The notes beneath the pieces were generated by a model that saw nothing but the letters and a program-made list of their open reading frames with translations, did no database searches and was not told the origin of the DNA. Of a stretch of DNA of 7,678 nt, positions 1-6,923 are shown piece by piece (the stretch's first letter is position 1; each line of letters starts with the position of its first letter). This DNA comes from CAZBQG01 sp964493945. GTDB lineage: Bacteria > Pseudomonadota > Alphaproteobacteria > Rhodospirillales > UBA2165. Both the position numbers and the translations under genes were made by a program. The stretch spans positions 1-7,678 of the forward strand of contig CAZBQG010000221.1 in the NCBI GenBank assembly GCA_964493945.1, written 5' to 3'.

Positions 1-5
1 CAGAT

Positions 6-11
6 CCTCCT
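6..11 (-). promoter_or_regulatory. Shine-Dalgarno-like site for a gene beyond the left edge
   Basis: Read on the minus strand this is a perfect AGGAGG, lying 13 bases after the stop codon of the four-cysteine ORF and 5 bases before the window edge. That spacing would place a start codon just outside the window. I infer that a second minus-strand gene follows and is co-transcribed with the four-cysteine ORF. The start codon itself is not visible, so this is a prediction. Confidence 0.4.
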
Positions 12-24
12 ATAGATCAGACCG

Positions 25-210
25 CTAACTGTTCCAATTTATATGACGACGGACAGAGTGGCTCTGGGAATTATGGGCCACAGCTTTCTCATCCCTTATA
101 TCCGTTAAGCACCTGCTACACACATGGTCCAAATCTTCAGAAAATTTAAATTTTCCAGGCATCTGTGAGGCTCGAGAAACAAAATTTTCACCGCAAGCTG
201 GGCAATCCAT
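25..210 (-). CDS. small four-cysteine (zinc-ribbon-like) protein, function unknown
   Basis: This 61-residue ORF has two CxxC knuckles, C3-P-A-C6 and C31-S-R-C34, a C-x2-C-x24-C-x2-C layout that commonly binds zinc in ribbon folds. The C-terminal third is polar and contains three histidines (H46, H51, H56). The start is well supported: on the minus strand AGGAGA lies six bases before the ATG. Base composition is clearly more AT-rich than the core genes, which suits an acquired region. There is no signal peptide or membrane segment, so the product should be cytoplasmic. I do not recognise the family. Small zinc ribbons of this kind occur in phage and toxin/regulatory modules, but nothing visible picks one role. 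The downstream Shine-Dalgarno-like site suggests it is the first gene of a pair. Confidence 0.6.
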   Translation of the reverse strand: MDCPACGENFVSRASQMPGKFKFSEDLDHVCSRCLTDIRDEKAVAHNSQSHSVRRHINWNS

Positions 211-320
211 GGTCTGTCTCCTGCGACAGCATCAGTCACAAAAAATTTTACCTTCCGGCAAACACAAAAAAAAAGACGGCATCGTGCGATTTGAATGTCT
301 GTCCCTTTTGGGAGGAAGGA

Positions 321-601
321 TCAGACGCCAAGCACCCCCCTCAATTCCGCTTCGATTTGGGTCAGGGCTTCGTCAAATTTCTCTTCGGCCTGGATGATGA
401 CCGCGTCGGCCTCAGAGCGGGCCAGGGCGATCATCTCATCACCTTCAGAACGGATGGGCTTCAACCTTGCCGCGACGCTCCTCTGCGGTGACCCGCAGAG
501 TCGCGTAATTCGAGGGCGCCGGCATCTGAGGCGGGTGCTCCCTGGGGCTCAGGGCTTGCGGGTTGGGCCGCCGGCGTGGCGGCAGGGGCTTCGTCGGTCA
601 T
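321..601 (-). pseudogene. frameshifted coding remnant with an Ala/Glu-rich C-terminal part
   Basis: An ATG at 601-599 overlaps the stop of the upstream remnant (ATGA overlap) and starts an Ala/Pro-rich segment (MTDEAPAATPAAQP...). In its own frame this runs only 46 codons, to the TGA at 463-461. The sensible-looking sequence then moves to a second frame (VTAEERRGKVEA, stop at 447-445) and to a third frame (RSEGDEMIALARSEADAVII..., ending at 323-321 with ELRGVLGV). The last part is acidic and probably helical or coiled-coil. One protein of about 85-95 residues with two frameshifts explains this better than three separate genes. The start-stop overlap and small size resemble phage or transfer-agent gene packing, but I recognise no family. 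Two sequencing errors are an alternative explanation. Confidence 0.45.
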
Positions 602-936
602 GCTGCATTCCTCTTATGGTATTCACGGAAGGCCATGATCTCGGCGGATCCGGCCTTTACCTTGTCGCCCAAGGGCTCGATCTTGGCTTCGCCCCAGGGC
701 CACTCCAGCGCCCAACCAAAGCCAGCCTTCACGAGGTACAATCTGAAAGCGGCCTCAACCTGGGCCGGTGCGATCATTGAGTTGTGGAGCTTTTTTGCCC
801 CTCGGATTGGTGCGGTGGCGTGGAAATCAATCCCGGCCTGGATTAGTTCCTGATAGGTCTCGTAAAGATTTAGAATTTGGGTCTCGGCCTGGACGGCCAG
901 GTCATGCCGGCGCTTGCCCAGCTTCTCAATGGCGGA
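598..936 (-). pseudogene. 5'-truncated accessory gene, possibly prophage-derived
   Basis: The frame is open for 112 codons before the TGA at 600-598, but the upstream side is blocked by two consecutive TAA codons (942-937). No ATG exists before the internal one at 777-775, which would give only 59 residues. The sequence from about 930 onward reads as a normal soluble protein: LGKRRHDLAVQAE, then a helical stretch NLYETYQELIQAG, then a tryptophan-containing region GFGWALEWPWGEAK, ending EYHKRNAA. Its end overlaps the next ORF's start (ATGA), as in a compact operon. I infer that the 5' part was lost at a junction around 930. The function is unrecognised; prophage origin is a guess from gene packing and decay. 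Confidence 0.45.
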
Positions 937-1024
937 TTATTACTCCGGCGTTCTCAAAATCACTCCGGGCGCCATGGCCGGCCTTAAATCCCTGACCAAC
1001 AAGGGGAAGAAAAAAAAGAAGTAG
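929..1024 (+). pseudogene. 3' fragment of an unidentified gene with a polylysine tail
   Basis: A 31-codon frame begins at an ATG and ends at TAG, 22 bases before the converging holB stop. It reads MADYYSGVLKITPGAMAGL, then a short turn and a C-terminal run of lysines. No ribosome binding site precedes the ATG: the bases upstream are the antisense of the truncated minus-strand remnant. The frame is open upstream only to a TAA at 863-865. I therefore read it as the tail of a longer gene cut off by a rearrangement near 929-936, not as a complete small protein. A complete small basic protein is possible but less likely. Family not recognised. Confidence 0.35.
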
Positions 1025-1046
1025 CTCCGCCCCTGGTCTGTCCTGT

Positions 1047-2093
1047 TCAGGCAGATGCTTTTTGCAGGATAAAAAACACGTTCAGGATCAAGTGTTTATT
1101 ATCCAGATTGGCGGTCTGGGCCCGGCTCAGCAACTGGCTGACGCCGTCCCAGGCCTCAAGCAGGCTTTCAGGGCGGCTACCGTCCTGAGCTGTCCGGCGG
1201 ATGACGCCCGCCAGCCACCATAAAAGTAGGTCGCGCACCGTGGCCAGGGACTTGTTTTCCTTATCCCTGGCCAGTTGATCGCCCAATTTATGGGCCGCCG
1301 CCAAATCCAACTGGGGCAAACCGTCCAGAATGCTCATCAACTGGCCATAGAGCGCCAATCCACCTTCCTGGGCCAGGCCCAAAGCCCGGCCCGGGCTGCC
1401 TTCGCTGATGCGCGCCAGGAGGGCGATGTCATCGGGAGTGAGTTCGGGTCCGTAGCGGTTCAAACAGGTGGTCATATCCACCTGTGACAGGCTTCGCGCC
1501 GCCAGGTGGCGGCAGCGGGACCTGACGGTCGGCAGCAAGCGCCCCGCATTATGGCTGACCAGCAAAAGAAGTGCCCGCCGGGGCGGCTCTTCCAAAACTT
1601 TGAGCAATGCGTTGGCCGCACTTGGGTTCATGTCATCGGCGCTGTCGATGACCACCACCCGCCAGCCCTCTTCGGCCGGTGTCATGGCCAGGAAATGGCC
1701 TACCTTGCGGATCTGATCGACGGTGATTTCGCCCCGCAGCTTTTTGGTCTTTTCATTAAGTTCGCGCTCGACACTGAGGAAATCGGCATGACCGCCGGAT
1801 GCAACCCGCTTGAAGACACCGCTTTCCGGTGCCAGATAGAGGCCCTCGCCTTCCTCTGCCGGCAATTCTCCGAACAGACCGCCGTTACCGGCCTGGTTCA
1901 GCACATGGCGGGCCATGCGATAGGCCAGCGTCGCCTTGCCGATGCCGCGGGGCCCGGTGATCAGCCAGGCATGGGCCATGCGCCCCGCTTCCAGGGCCCC
2001 GGCGAATTCAGTTTCGGCAACTTCCTGGCCCAGGAGAAAAAAATTTTTCCTTGGCAGCGGGACAGTTGACCCCTCTTCTTCACCCATGCTCAT
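1047..2093 (-). CDS. holB: DNA polymerase III subunit delta prime
   Basis: This 348-residue protein is the delta prime subunit of the clamp loader that places the beta sliding clamp on primed DNA at the replication fork. Visible: the Walker A-like loop GPRGIGKAT (47-55), the Walker B-like strand VVVIDSADDMN (146-156), the family hallmark ANALLKVLEEPP (160-171), and the SRC motif (192-194) that supplies the arginine acting on the neighbouring subunit's ATP. The C-terminal helical collar domain runs to the end. The only cysteines are C194 and C210, so the zinc module found after Walker A in E. coli delta prime is absent. Its ATG overlaps the tmk stop by four bases (ATGA), indicating translational coupling; a second ATG two codons in (2087) is an alternative start. 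Length is close to the E. coli protein (334 residues). Confidence 0.96.
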   Translation of the reverse strand: MSMGEEEGSTVPLPRKNFFLLGQEVAETEFAGALEAGRMAHAWLITGPRGIGKATLAYRMARHVLNQAGNGGLFGELPAEEGEGLYLAPESGVFKRVASGGHADFLSVERELNEKTKKLRGEITVDQIRKVGHFLAMTPAEEGWRVVVIDSADDMNPSAANALLKVLEEPPRRALLLLVSHNAGRLLPTVRSRCRHLAARSLSQVDMTTCLNRYGPELTPDDIALLARISEGSPGRALGLAQEGGLALYGQLMSILDGLPQLDLAAAHKLGDQLARDKENKSLATVRDLLLWWLAGVIRRTAQDGSRPESLLEAWDGVSQLLSRAQTANLDNKHLILNVFFILQKASA

Positions 2094-2728
2094 AACTCGT
2101 CCAGGGAAAATTTTTTGGCCACAATGCGCCCGATTTGGGCATGTAATCCGGCTATTTCCATCGTCCCGTCCAGCATCTGGCAGCGCTCTGGATCCCCCTT
2201 GGCGATGGCCTTAAAGCCATCCCTGAGACGGACGTGAAAATCCTCTCCCATCCTCTCATAGCGGTCCCCGCCTCCCTCCCGGGCGGCGGCCCGTTTCAGC
2301 CCTTCTTCAACGGGAAGGTCCAAAATCAAGGTCAAATCCGGCTCCAGATCGCCAACCACCAGATGGGTGAGCGTTTTGATATCCTGAAGTTCCATGCCCT
2401 GGCCATAACCTTGATAGGCCAGGGTGGAATCGGCGAAGCGGTCGCAAATCACCCAAGCACCCCGCAAAAGCGCCGGACGCACGGTCTTTTTCAGGTGATC
2501 GGCACGGGCAGCGCTATGCAACAGGGCTTCGCTCGCGGCGGCCCAGCGGCCGGTCTCGCCATGCACCAGGAGCTGTCTGATTTCTTCGGCACCAGGGGAG
2601 CCGCCGGGCTCACGGCTGAGAACCACCTCCAGGCCGGATTTTTCCAATGCTCCGGCCAACAGTTCGGCCTGGGTCGATTTTCCGGCCCCCTCGCCCCCTT
2701 CGAATGTGACGAATTTGCCTTTCCCCAC
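2090..2728 (-). CDS. tmk: thymidylate kinase (dTMP kinase)
   Basis: This 212-residue enzyme phosphorylates dTMP to dTDP with ATP, a required step toward dTTP for DNA synthesis. Visible: the P-loop FEGGEGAGKST (9-19), the dTMP-site motif SREPGG (38-43), the signature CDRFADSTLAYQGYGQG (95-111), and a lid with arginines (RAAAREGGGDRYER, 146-159). A P-loop without a basic residue combined with an arginine-bearing lid fits the E. coli-like class. Translation starts at GTG (2728-2726), whose G is the last base of the upstream carboxypeptidase TAG, a one-base overlap. Its own stop overlaps the holB ATG. These overlaps put carboxypeptidase, tmk and holB in one operon with coupled translation. The tmk-holB pairing is common in bacteria. 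Confidence 0.97.
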   Translation of the reverse strand: MGKGKFVTFEGGEGAGKSTQAELLAGALEKSGLEVVLSREPGGSPGAEEIRQLLVHGETGRWAAASEALLHSAARADHLKKTVRPALLRGAWVICDRFADSTLAYQGYGQGMELQDIKTLTHLVVGDLEPDLTLILDLPVEEGLKRAAAREGGGDRYERMGEDFHVRLRDGFKAIAKGDPERCQMLDGTMEIAGLHAQIGRIVAKKFSLDEL

Positions 2729-3864
2729 TAGCCGGATTCACCCCATAAGAAGAAGCTGAGAGCGGCGTCCAGGCGGGAAAACAAGCTCAGCCGCTCCACA
2801 TTCTCGCCGGCCAGCAGCGGCACCTGAAGGGGCGGCAGGCCGGGAAATTCGGCATGTAAAACCGCCAGCTTGGTGCCCTTGGCGATGGGCGCCGAAATGG
2901 GCCCGTCATAGCGCACCTTGACCTTCATGCCACGGCGGGCGAGCCGGGCCAGGGTCAGGCGCAGGTCTTTTTCAATAATCAGGGGAACGGTCGGGCTTTT
3001 GCCCATCCAGACCTTGGCGTTGCTCACCTTGTCGCCACCCTTGAACAGGTCATAGATCTTGAATTCGTGAAATCCCCAATCGATCAGCCGTTCCGATTCT
3101 GTCGCCCGCGCCTTTTTCGAGGGCAGACCGTTGAGAACCAGAATCAAACGACGCCCGTTGCGCAAGGCGCTGGAGGCAAGACCATAGCCGGCCGCCTCCG
3201 TATGGCCCGTCTTGAGCCCGTCGGCGCCCAGATTGCGAAAGAGGACCGGATTTCGATTCGGCTGCCTTATACCGTTGTAGGTAAAAGACTTTTCGGAATA
3301 ATAATGATAATATTGGGGGAACTGCCTGATCGTTTCGCGGACCAGAATGGACAAATCCCGGGCCGTCGTCTGATGCCCGTCTTCCGGCCAGCCGCTGGCA
3401 TTGAGAAAATTCGAATTCTTCATGCCTAAATCCTGTGCCCGGGCGTTCAAAAGATCGGCAAAGGCCCCTTCCGAGCCGCCGAGCCCCTCGCCCACGACGA
3501 TAGAGGCATCGTTACCGGATTGCACGATGATGCCGCGCAGCAAATCCTCTACCCGGACCCTGGAATTGACCCTGACCCACATTTTTGATCCGCCCTTGCG
3601 CCAGGCCTTTTCGCTCACCGCGAAACTGTCATCTAGGGACAGGCTGCCATTCTTGAGGCGCTCGAAGGTGATGAAGACGGTCATCATTTTGCTCATGGAG
3701 GATGGCGGCATGGATTGATCTGCGTTTTTCTCGAAGAGCACGGTGCTGGTATTCATATCCAGCAACAATGCCTGGCGCGCCGATGTATCCAGCGCCAGCG
3801 GAGCCCCGGCCCCCGCAACAAGCATCAGAACAGACAGGCACAGCAATGACAGCAGGCTTTTCAT
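2728..3864 (-). CDS. D-alanyl-D-alanine carboxypeptidase (PBP5/6 type, peptidase S11)
   Basis: A periplasmic DD-carboxypeptidase that removes the terminal D-Ala from peptidoglycan stem peptides, limiting cross-linking. Numbered from the ATG at 3864 (378 residues), the three penicillin-binding motifs are in order: S56-M-S-K59 (nucleophile serine and base), S116-G-N118, and K218-T-G220. The spacing matches PBP5. A PBP5-type C-terminal beta domain follows, and the last 25 residues (ENVERLSLFSRL..., FFLWG) suit the amphipathic membrane anchor of this family. I chose ATG 3864 because it gives a standard Sec signal peptide (MKSLLSLLCLSVLML, likely cut after APLA or nearby). The frame extends upstream to ATG 3912 or TTG 3918, adding 16-18 polar residues; neither start has a clear ribosome binding site. 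It sits between rlpA and tmk. Confidence 0.94.
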   Translation of the reverse strand: MKSLLSLLCLSVLMLVAGAGAPLALDTSARQALLLDMNTSTVLFEKNADQSMPPSSMSKMMTVFITFERLKNGSLSLDDSFAVSEKAWRKGGSKMWVRVNSRVRVEDLLRGIIVQSGNDASIVVGEGLGGSEGAFADLLNARAQDLGMKNSNFLNASGWPEDGHQTTARDLSILVRETIRQFPQYYHYYSEKSFTYNGIRQPNRNPVLFRNLGADGLKTGHTEAAGYGLASSALRNGRRLILVLNGLPSKKARATESERLIDWGFHEFKIYDLFKGGDKVSNAKVWMGKSPTVPLIIEKDLRLTLARLARRGMKVKVRYDGPISAPIAKGTKLAVLHAEFPGLPPLQVPLLAGENVERLSLFSRLDAALSFFLWGESG

Positions 3865-3951
3865 TTCAGGTTTTCGGCCCGATCTGGTCAATTCATTGCT
3901 CTCTCGAAACATTTTCAATTGCGTATGTAATTTCGACCTTTGCCGTCTTCC

Positions 3952-4974
3952 TCAGTCGACCACGATCCTCGTATCGGGATAGCCGGTTCGGATCGCGTAA
4001 TCAAGGATTTGATCGGCTTTTGATACATCCTTCAGGGGCCCGGCGCGCACCCGGAAAAATTCACGCCCCTTGACCATGATGGAGGTTACCTTAAATCCCT
4101 TATGCCCAAACAGCTTGGCCGTTGCCCGGTAGGCGTTCTCATATAGTGTGAAGGCGCCCACCTGCACATAAAGTGATGTGGGCTTAATGGGCTCGATCGC
4201 CACGCCTCCGGGCTCGTTTTGCCGTGGTCCGGCAAGGCTGCCCGGGACCGGGCGGGCCGAGGCTACCCGCGTCCGTTGCCCGGCTCTGGGCGCCACAAGA
4301 GGTGGGAGTTCGCGCTTTTGGACGGCGGCCTGAGCGCCGGGCGGAGGCGCCAGACCTTGGGCGCTGACCAACGGTTTGGCCGCCTTGATGGAGGATTTGA
4401 TAGGCAATCCGTCCTTGCTCAGCGCCGAGCTTCCAACCAATTGCTGGGCGATGGCCCGGCTGTCGCGGGCCAGGATGGAAACCCGGATGCGGGCGGTACC
4501 TTTCCTCTCGAAGCCAAGAAGTTGGGCGCCGCGCCTGGATATATCGATGATCCGGCCCCGGGCAAAGGGGCCCCTGTCGGTCACTTTGAGCCTGAGGGAC
4601 CGGCCATTTTCCAGATTGGTCACCTGAACGAAGCTGGGCATGGGCAGAGTACGGTGGGCGGCGCTCAATTCGTTCATGTCGAAGATGCCGCCGTTGGCGG
4701 TGCGTTTGCCGTGGAATTTTGGCCCGTACCAGGAGGCAATTCCCGTCTCGTCATAGGAATAGTCGGCGGCTGGGTAATACCACACACCCTTGATCTGGTA
4801 AGGATTGCCGATCTTGTAAACGCCTTGCGGGCGGGAAACCTTATCGGGTTTGGTGAAGCGTTTGGCCGTATGGACCACCAATTGGCTTTCGGCGCAGCCG
4901 AACAGGACCACGACCAAACCCGTCAATAAGGGATTGGGACAAGATCGCAGCTTTTTACCAAATATTGTGGTCAA
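3952..4974 (-). CDS. rlpA: RlpA septal ring lytic transglycosylase-like lipoprotein (DPBB + SPOR)
   Basis: A 340-residue outer-membrane lipoprotein expected at the division site, where RlpA family members cleave glycan strands stripped of peptides. Visible: a hydrophobic leader with lipobox LFGC (C27 the lipidated residue); a double-psi beta-barrel at about 76-165 with GIASWYGPKFHGKRTANG, AAHRTLP (H107) and KVTDRGPF (D133), the two residues corresponding to those needed for activity in Pseudomonas RlpA; a Pro/Ala-rich linker of about 95 residues; and a C-terminal SPOR domain at about 266-340 (SLYVQVGAF...) that binds denuded glycan. The start is TTG at 4974: a TAA lies immediately upstream in frame and there is no ATG before the leader, so a non-ATG start seems forced. 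A GGGG tract about 10 bases upstream may be the ribosome binding site. Confidence 0.94.
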   Translation of the reverse strand: MTTIFGKKLRSCPNPLLTGLVVVLFGCAESQLVVHTAKRFTKPDKVSRPQGVYKIGNPYQIKGVWYYPAADYSYDETGIASWYGPKFHGKRTANGGIFDMNELSAAHRTLPMPSFVQVTNLENGRSLRLKVTDRGPFARGRIIDISRRGAQLLGFERKGTARIRVSILARDSRAIAQQLVGSSALSKDGLPIKSSIKAAKPLVSAQGLAPPPGAQAAVQKRELPPLVAPRAGQRTRVASARPVPGSLAGPRQNEPGGVAIEPIKPTSLYVQVGAFTLYENAYRATAKLFGHKGFKVTSIMVKGREFFRVRAGPLKDVSKADQILDYAIRTGYPDTRIVVD

Positions 4975-5002
4975 TTATAGTATCCCCACTATATATCGTA
5001 AT

Positions 5003-5992
5003 TTAGCGGCCCGCGATGCCTTCCGCAAGGGTGCCGACGGCGATCGCGAAAAAAGTCGAGCGATTCCACTTCAACGTAACCCGGTAATTGTTATAGGCAA
5101 GATAGGTCGGTCCCTTGGGCCCACCCGCCAAAACGACCGAGGCCTTCAATTGCCTCTTTGGCAAGTCCCCTCCGCCCAGGCGTCTGAGCCCCAGTTTTTG
5201 CCACTCAGCCAAAGGCTTGCGGATCTTCAGGCTGGCCAGTTTTTTTTGGAAACCCTGGGGCAGTAGCACCCGGCGCCCCCAGGTCTGGTCCCCCTTCCAG
5301 CCCGAACGAGCCAGATAGTTGGCGGCCGAGGCAAAGGCATCAGATTTATTGGTCCAGATATCCTTGCGCCCGTCGCCGTCCCCATCCATGGCGAAAGCGC
5401 GGAAGGATGAGGGCATGAACTGGAACTGGCCCATGGCTCCGGCCCAGGAGCCTTTCATCAGGCGGGGTGTGATATGGCCGTCTTCCAGAATGCGGAGCGC
5501 ATGCATGAGCTGGGCGCGGAAAAAACGGCTGCGTCTGCCGTCGAAGGCCAGGGTGGCCAGGGCGCGAACGACGGAAAACCCACCTGAATGGCGCCCGAAA
5601 TCGGTCTCAATACCCCAAAATGCGACAATAAAGCGGGGCTGAACCCCGAAACGGCGGCCGACCCGGTCCAATTGGGCTTTGTTTTCCTGGTATTTCCGGC
5701 GCCCCTTGCGGATGCGGGATTTAGGCACGACGCGGGAGAGATATTGCTTGAAAGTGAGGCTGAATTCGGGCTGTTTCCGGTCAAGCTCGACCACCCGGGG
5801 CACGGGCGTCAAACCCTTCAGCGCTGCGTCCAAGGTGGATTTCGAGATGCCCTTGGCCCGGGCGTCGGCGCGCAATTCAACCAGCCAGCTATTGAAATCC
5901 TTTTCCTTGGGCGTCTGGGCCCGGGCCTCTCCCGCCACAAAAAACCCGCTCACCAACCCAAGACAGGCGATCATCCCAGCCAGTTTGCGCAT
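5003..5992 (-). CDS. mltB: MltB-family lytic murein transglycosylase
   Basis: A 329-residue periplasmic enzyme that cuts the MurNAc-GlcNAc bond in peptidoglycan, leaving 1,6-anhydro ends. From the ATG at 5992 there is a signal peptide (MRKLAGMIACLGLVSGFFVAG, cut near EARA|QT). There is no lipobox, so it should be soluble. The catalytic glutamate is E129 in FWGIETDFG; the substrate-groove motif GAMGQFQFMPSSF spans 185-197, followed by a calcium-loop-like DGDGDGRKDIW (203-213). It ends soon after these, without a C-terminal peptidoglycan-binding domain. The frame continues upstream to 6094, but that would overlap ydcF's end and bury the signal peptide. ATG 5992 has GGAGGG nine bases upstream and is preferred. 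It lies 28 bases before rlpA and 70 bases after the ElyC-like gene. Confidence 0.94.
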   Translation of the reverse strand: MRKLAGMIACLGLVSGFFVAGEARAQTPKEKDFNSWLVELRADARAKGISKSTLDAALKGLTPVPRVVELDRKQPEFSLTFKQYLSRVVPKSRIRKGRRKYQENKAQLDRVGRRFGVQPRFIVAFWGIETDFGRHSGGFSVVRALATLAFDGRRSRFFRAQLMHALRILEDGHITPRLMKGSWAGAMGQFQFMPSSFRAFAMDGDGDGRKDIWTNKSDAFASAANYLARSGWKGDQTWGRRVLLPQGFQKKLASLKIRKPLAEWQKLGLRRLGGGDLPKRQLKASVVLAGGPKGPTYLAYNNYRVTLKWNRSTFFAIAVGTLAEGIAGR

Positions 5993-6062
5993 GGTGCCAC
6001 ACCCTCCAATTTCGAACTCGGCCCTTGTGCCACAGAAAGCAGCCCGCCGCAAATCATGCGCA

Positions 6063-6872
6063 TCAAGCCCCGCCGGGAGCAGGATAGAGCGCATCCGTGC
6101 GGTCTGTCAGCCGGTAAAAAATTAACCCCAGCCACTCATGCACAGCCTTGGACAGGGCGCTCATGCTGGCCAGAAAATTGAATCCCAGGCTGTTGAAAAG
6201 ATGGCCGTCATCGGGGGTCGTGGTGAAATCGACTGGGTAGGCCAGGATGCGCCAACCGGCCCGGCGGAAACTGCCTACGGCGCGGGGCATGTGAAAGGCC
6301 GAGGTGATCAGTACCCAGCGTTCCTTGGGCCCGGGTGCCAGAAGCTTTTTGGTGAATTGGGCACTTTCCGCCGTGTTTCTTGACTGATCTTCTAATTGGA
6401 CTCTTTCCGCGGTCAGGCCCAGCCGGCGGAGAAAAGGCGCGACGAAATGGGCTTCCTTGAGGCTGGTCAGTGTCAGGCTTCCCGACCCGCCGCTGAATGC
6501 CAGACGGGCGCGGGGATAACGCTTGGCCAGATTGGCGAATTCGGTCAGCCGCTCGGCCCCCCCGCCGACGGTTGAACGGCCGCGCGATTTACTGACCCGG
6601 GCGTTCAATATACCGCCCAGCACGATTATTCCATCGACCCTTTCGCTAATTTTTTTGCGTAGAGGAAAGCGGCTCTCCAGTTCGGCAATCAAAACCTTGC
6701 CAACCGGCACAATTGCCAGGAAAAGCCCGGAAACAGCCAGAAAAACCAAAAGCCAACGGGCGAGCCGTGCCCAACGCGTCCAGGCCAGAATAGCCGCCAA
6801 AACCAGTATAATTAGAAAAAAATTGCTGGGCGCGGTCAAGAACCACGCGATTTTGGACAGGTAAAAAAACAT
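6063..6872 (-). CDS. ElyC/SanA/YdcF family (DUF218) membrane protein
   Basis: A 269-residue inner-membrane protein of the DUF218 family. E. coli relatives ElyC and SanA are linked to envelope integrity, and ElyC to undecaprenyl-phosphate use in cell-wall assembly; the chemistry is not settled. Visible: two N-terminal membrane segments (about 10-32 and 38-58), then the DUF218 domain with VDGIIVLGG (79-87), AERLTEFANLAKRYP (106-120), AFSGGSG (125-131), SRNTAESA (164-171) and LITSAFHMPRAVGSFRRAGW (188-207), and the usual end HEWLGLIFYRL (245-255). The two-helix arrangement and length resemble ElyC more than the shorter SanA. The ATG at 6872 has no strong ribosome binding site. It is the first gene of the minus-strand block and its neighbours are peptidoglycan enzymes, which fits an envelope role. 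Confidence 0.9.
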   Translation of the reverse strand: MFFYLSKIAWFLTAPSNFFLIILVLAAILAWTRWARLARWLLVFLAVSGLFLAIVPVGKVLIAELESRFPLRKKISERVDGIIVLGGILNARVSKSRGRSTVGGGAERLTEFANLAKRYPRARLAFSGGSGSLTLTSLKEAHFVAPFLRRLGLTAERVQLEDQSRNTAESAQFTKKLLAPGPKERWVLITSAFHMPRAVGSFRRAGWRILAYPVDFTTTPDDGHLFNSLGFNFLASMSALSKAVHEWLGLIFYRLTDRTDALYPAPGGA

Positions 6873-6902
6873 CCCAAGGTGATAACCCGCCCACCGCCCG
6901 GA

Positions 6903-6920
6903 GGCAAGCTAGCGCTTGTC
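6903..6920. repeat. 7-base inverted repeat in the divergent intergenic region
   Basis: GGCAAGC and GCTTGTC flank the loop TAGC; six pairs are Watson-Crick and one is G-T. It sits in the 119-base gap between the divergent ElyC-like and ACT genes and has no T-run after it, so it is not a standard terminator. Its place suits an operator controlling one or both genes, but that is inference only. Confidence 0.35.
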
Positions 6921-6923
6921 CGG

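Noticed and set aside
240..310. Possible minus-strand terminator before the nine-T run at 267-275
   Set aside because: The only stem next to the T-run is GCA/TGC with a 3-base loop, too short to be credible.
295..780. 161-codon plus-strand frame in the left flank
   Set aside because: The minus-strand reading gives more protein-like sequence over the same bases (helical segments, ATGA gene overlap), and no ribosome binding site precedes this frame's start.
1506..2069. 187-codon plus-strand frame opposite holB
   Set aside because: It lies wholly antisense to a holB with all family motifs; its composition is that of a GC-rich shadow frame and it shows no recognisable motif.
4219..4929. 236-codon plus-strand frame opposite rlpA
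   Set aside because: It is antisense to the clear RlpA barrel and linker; the Gly/Ala/Arg-rich translation is a typical shadow of GC-rich coding DNA.
5993..6094. Longer N-terminus for the MltB-type gene starting at 6094
   Set aside because: It would overlap the upstream gene and place 34 polar residues before a good signal peptide; ATG 5992 has a GGAGGG site.
5588..6181. Long plus-strand frames opposite mltB and its upstream gap
   Set aside because: They are antisense to MltB with its catalytic motifs and signal peptide; no family features are seen.
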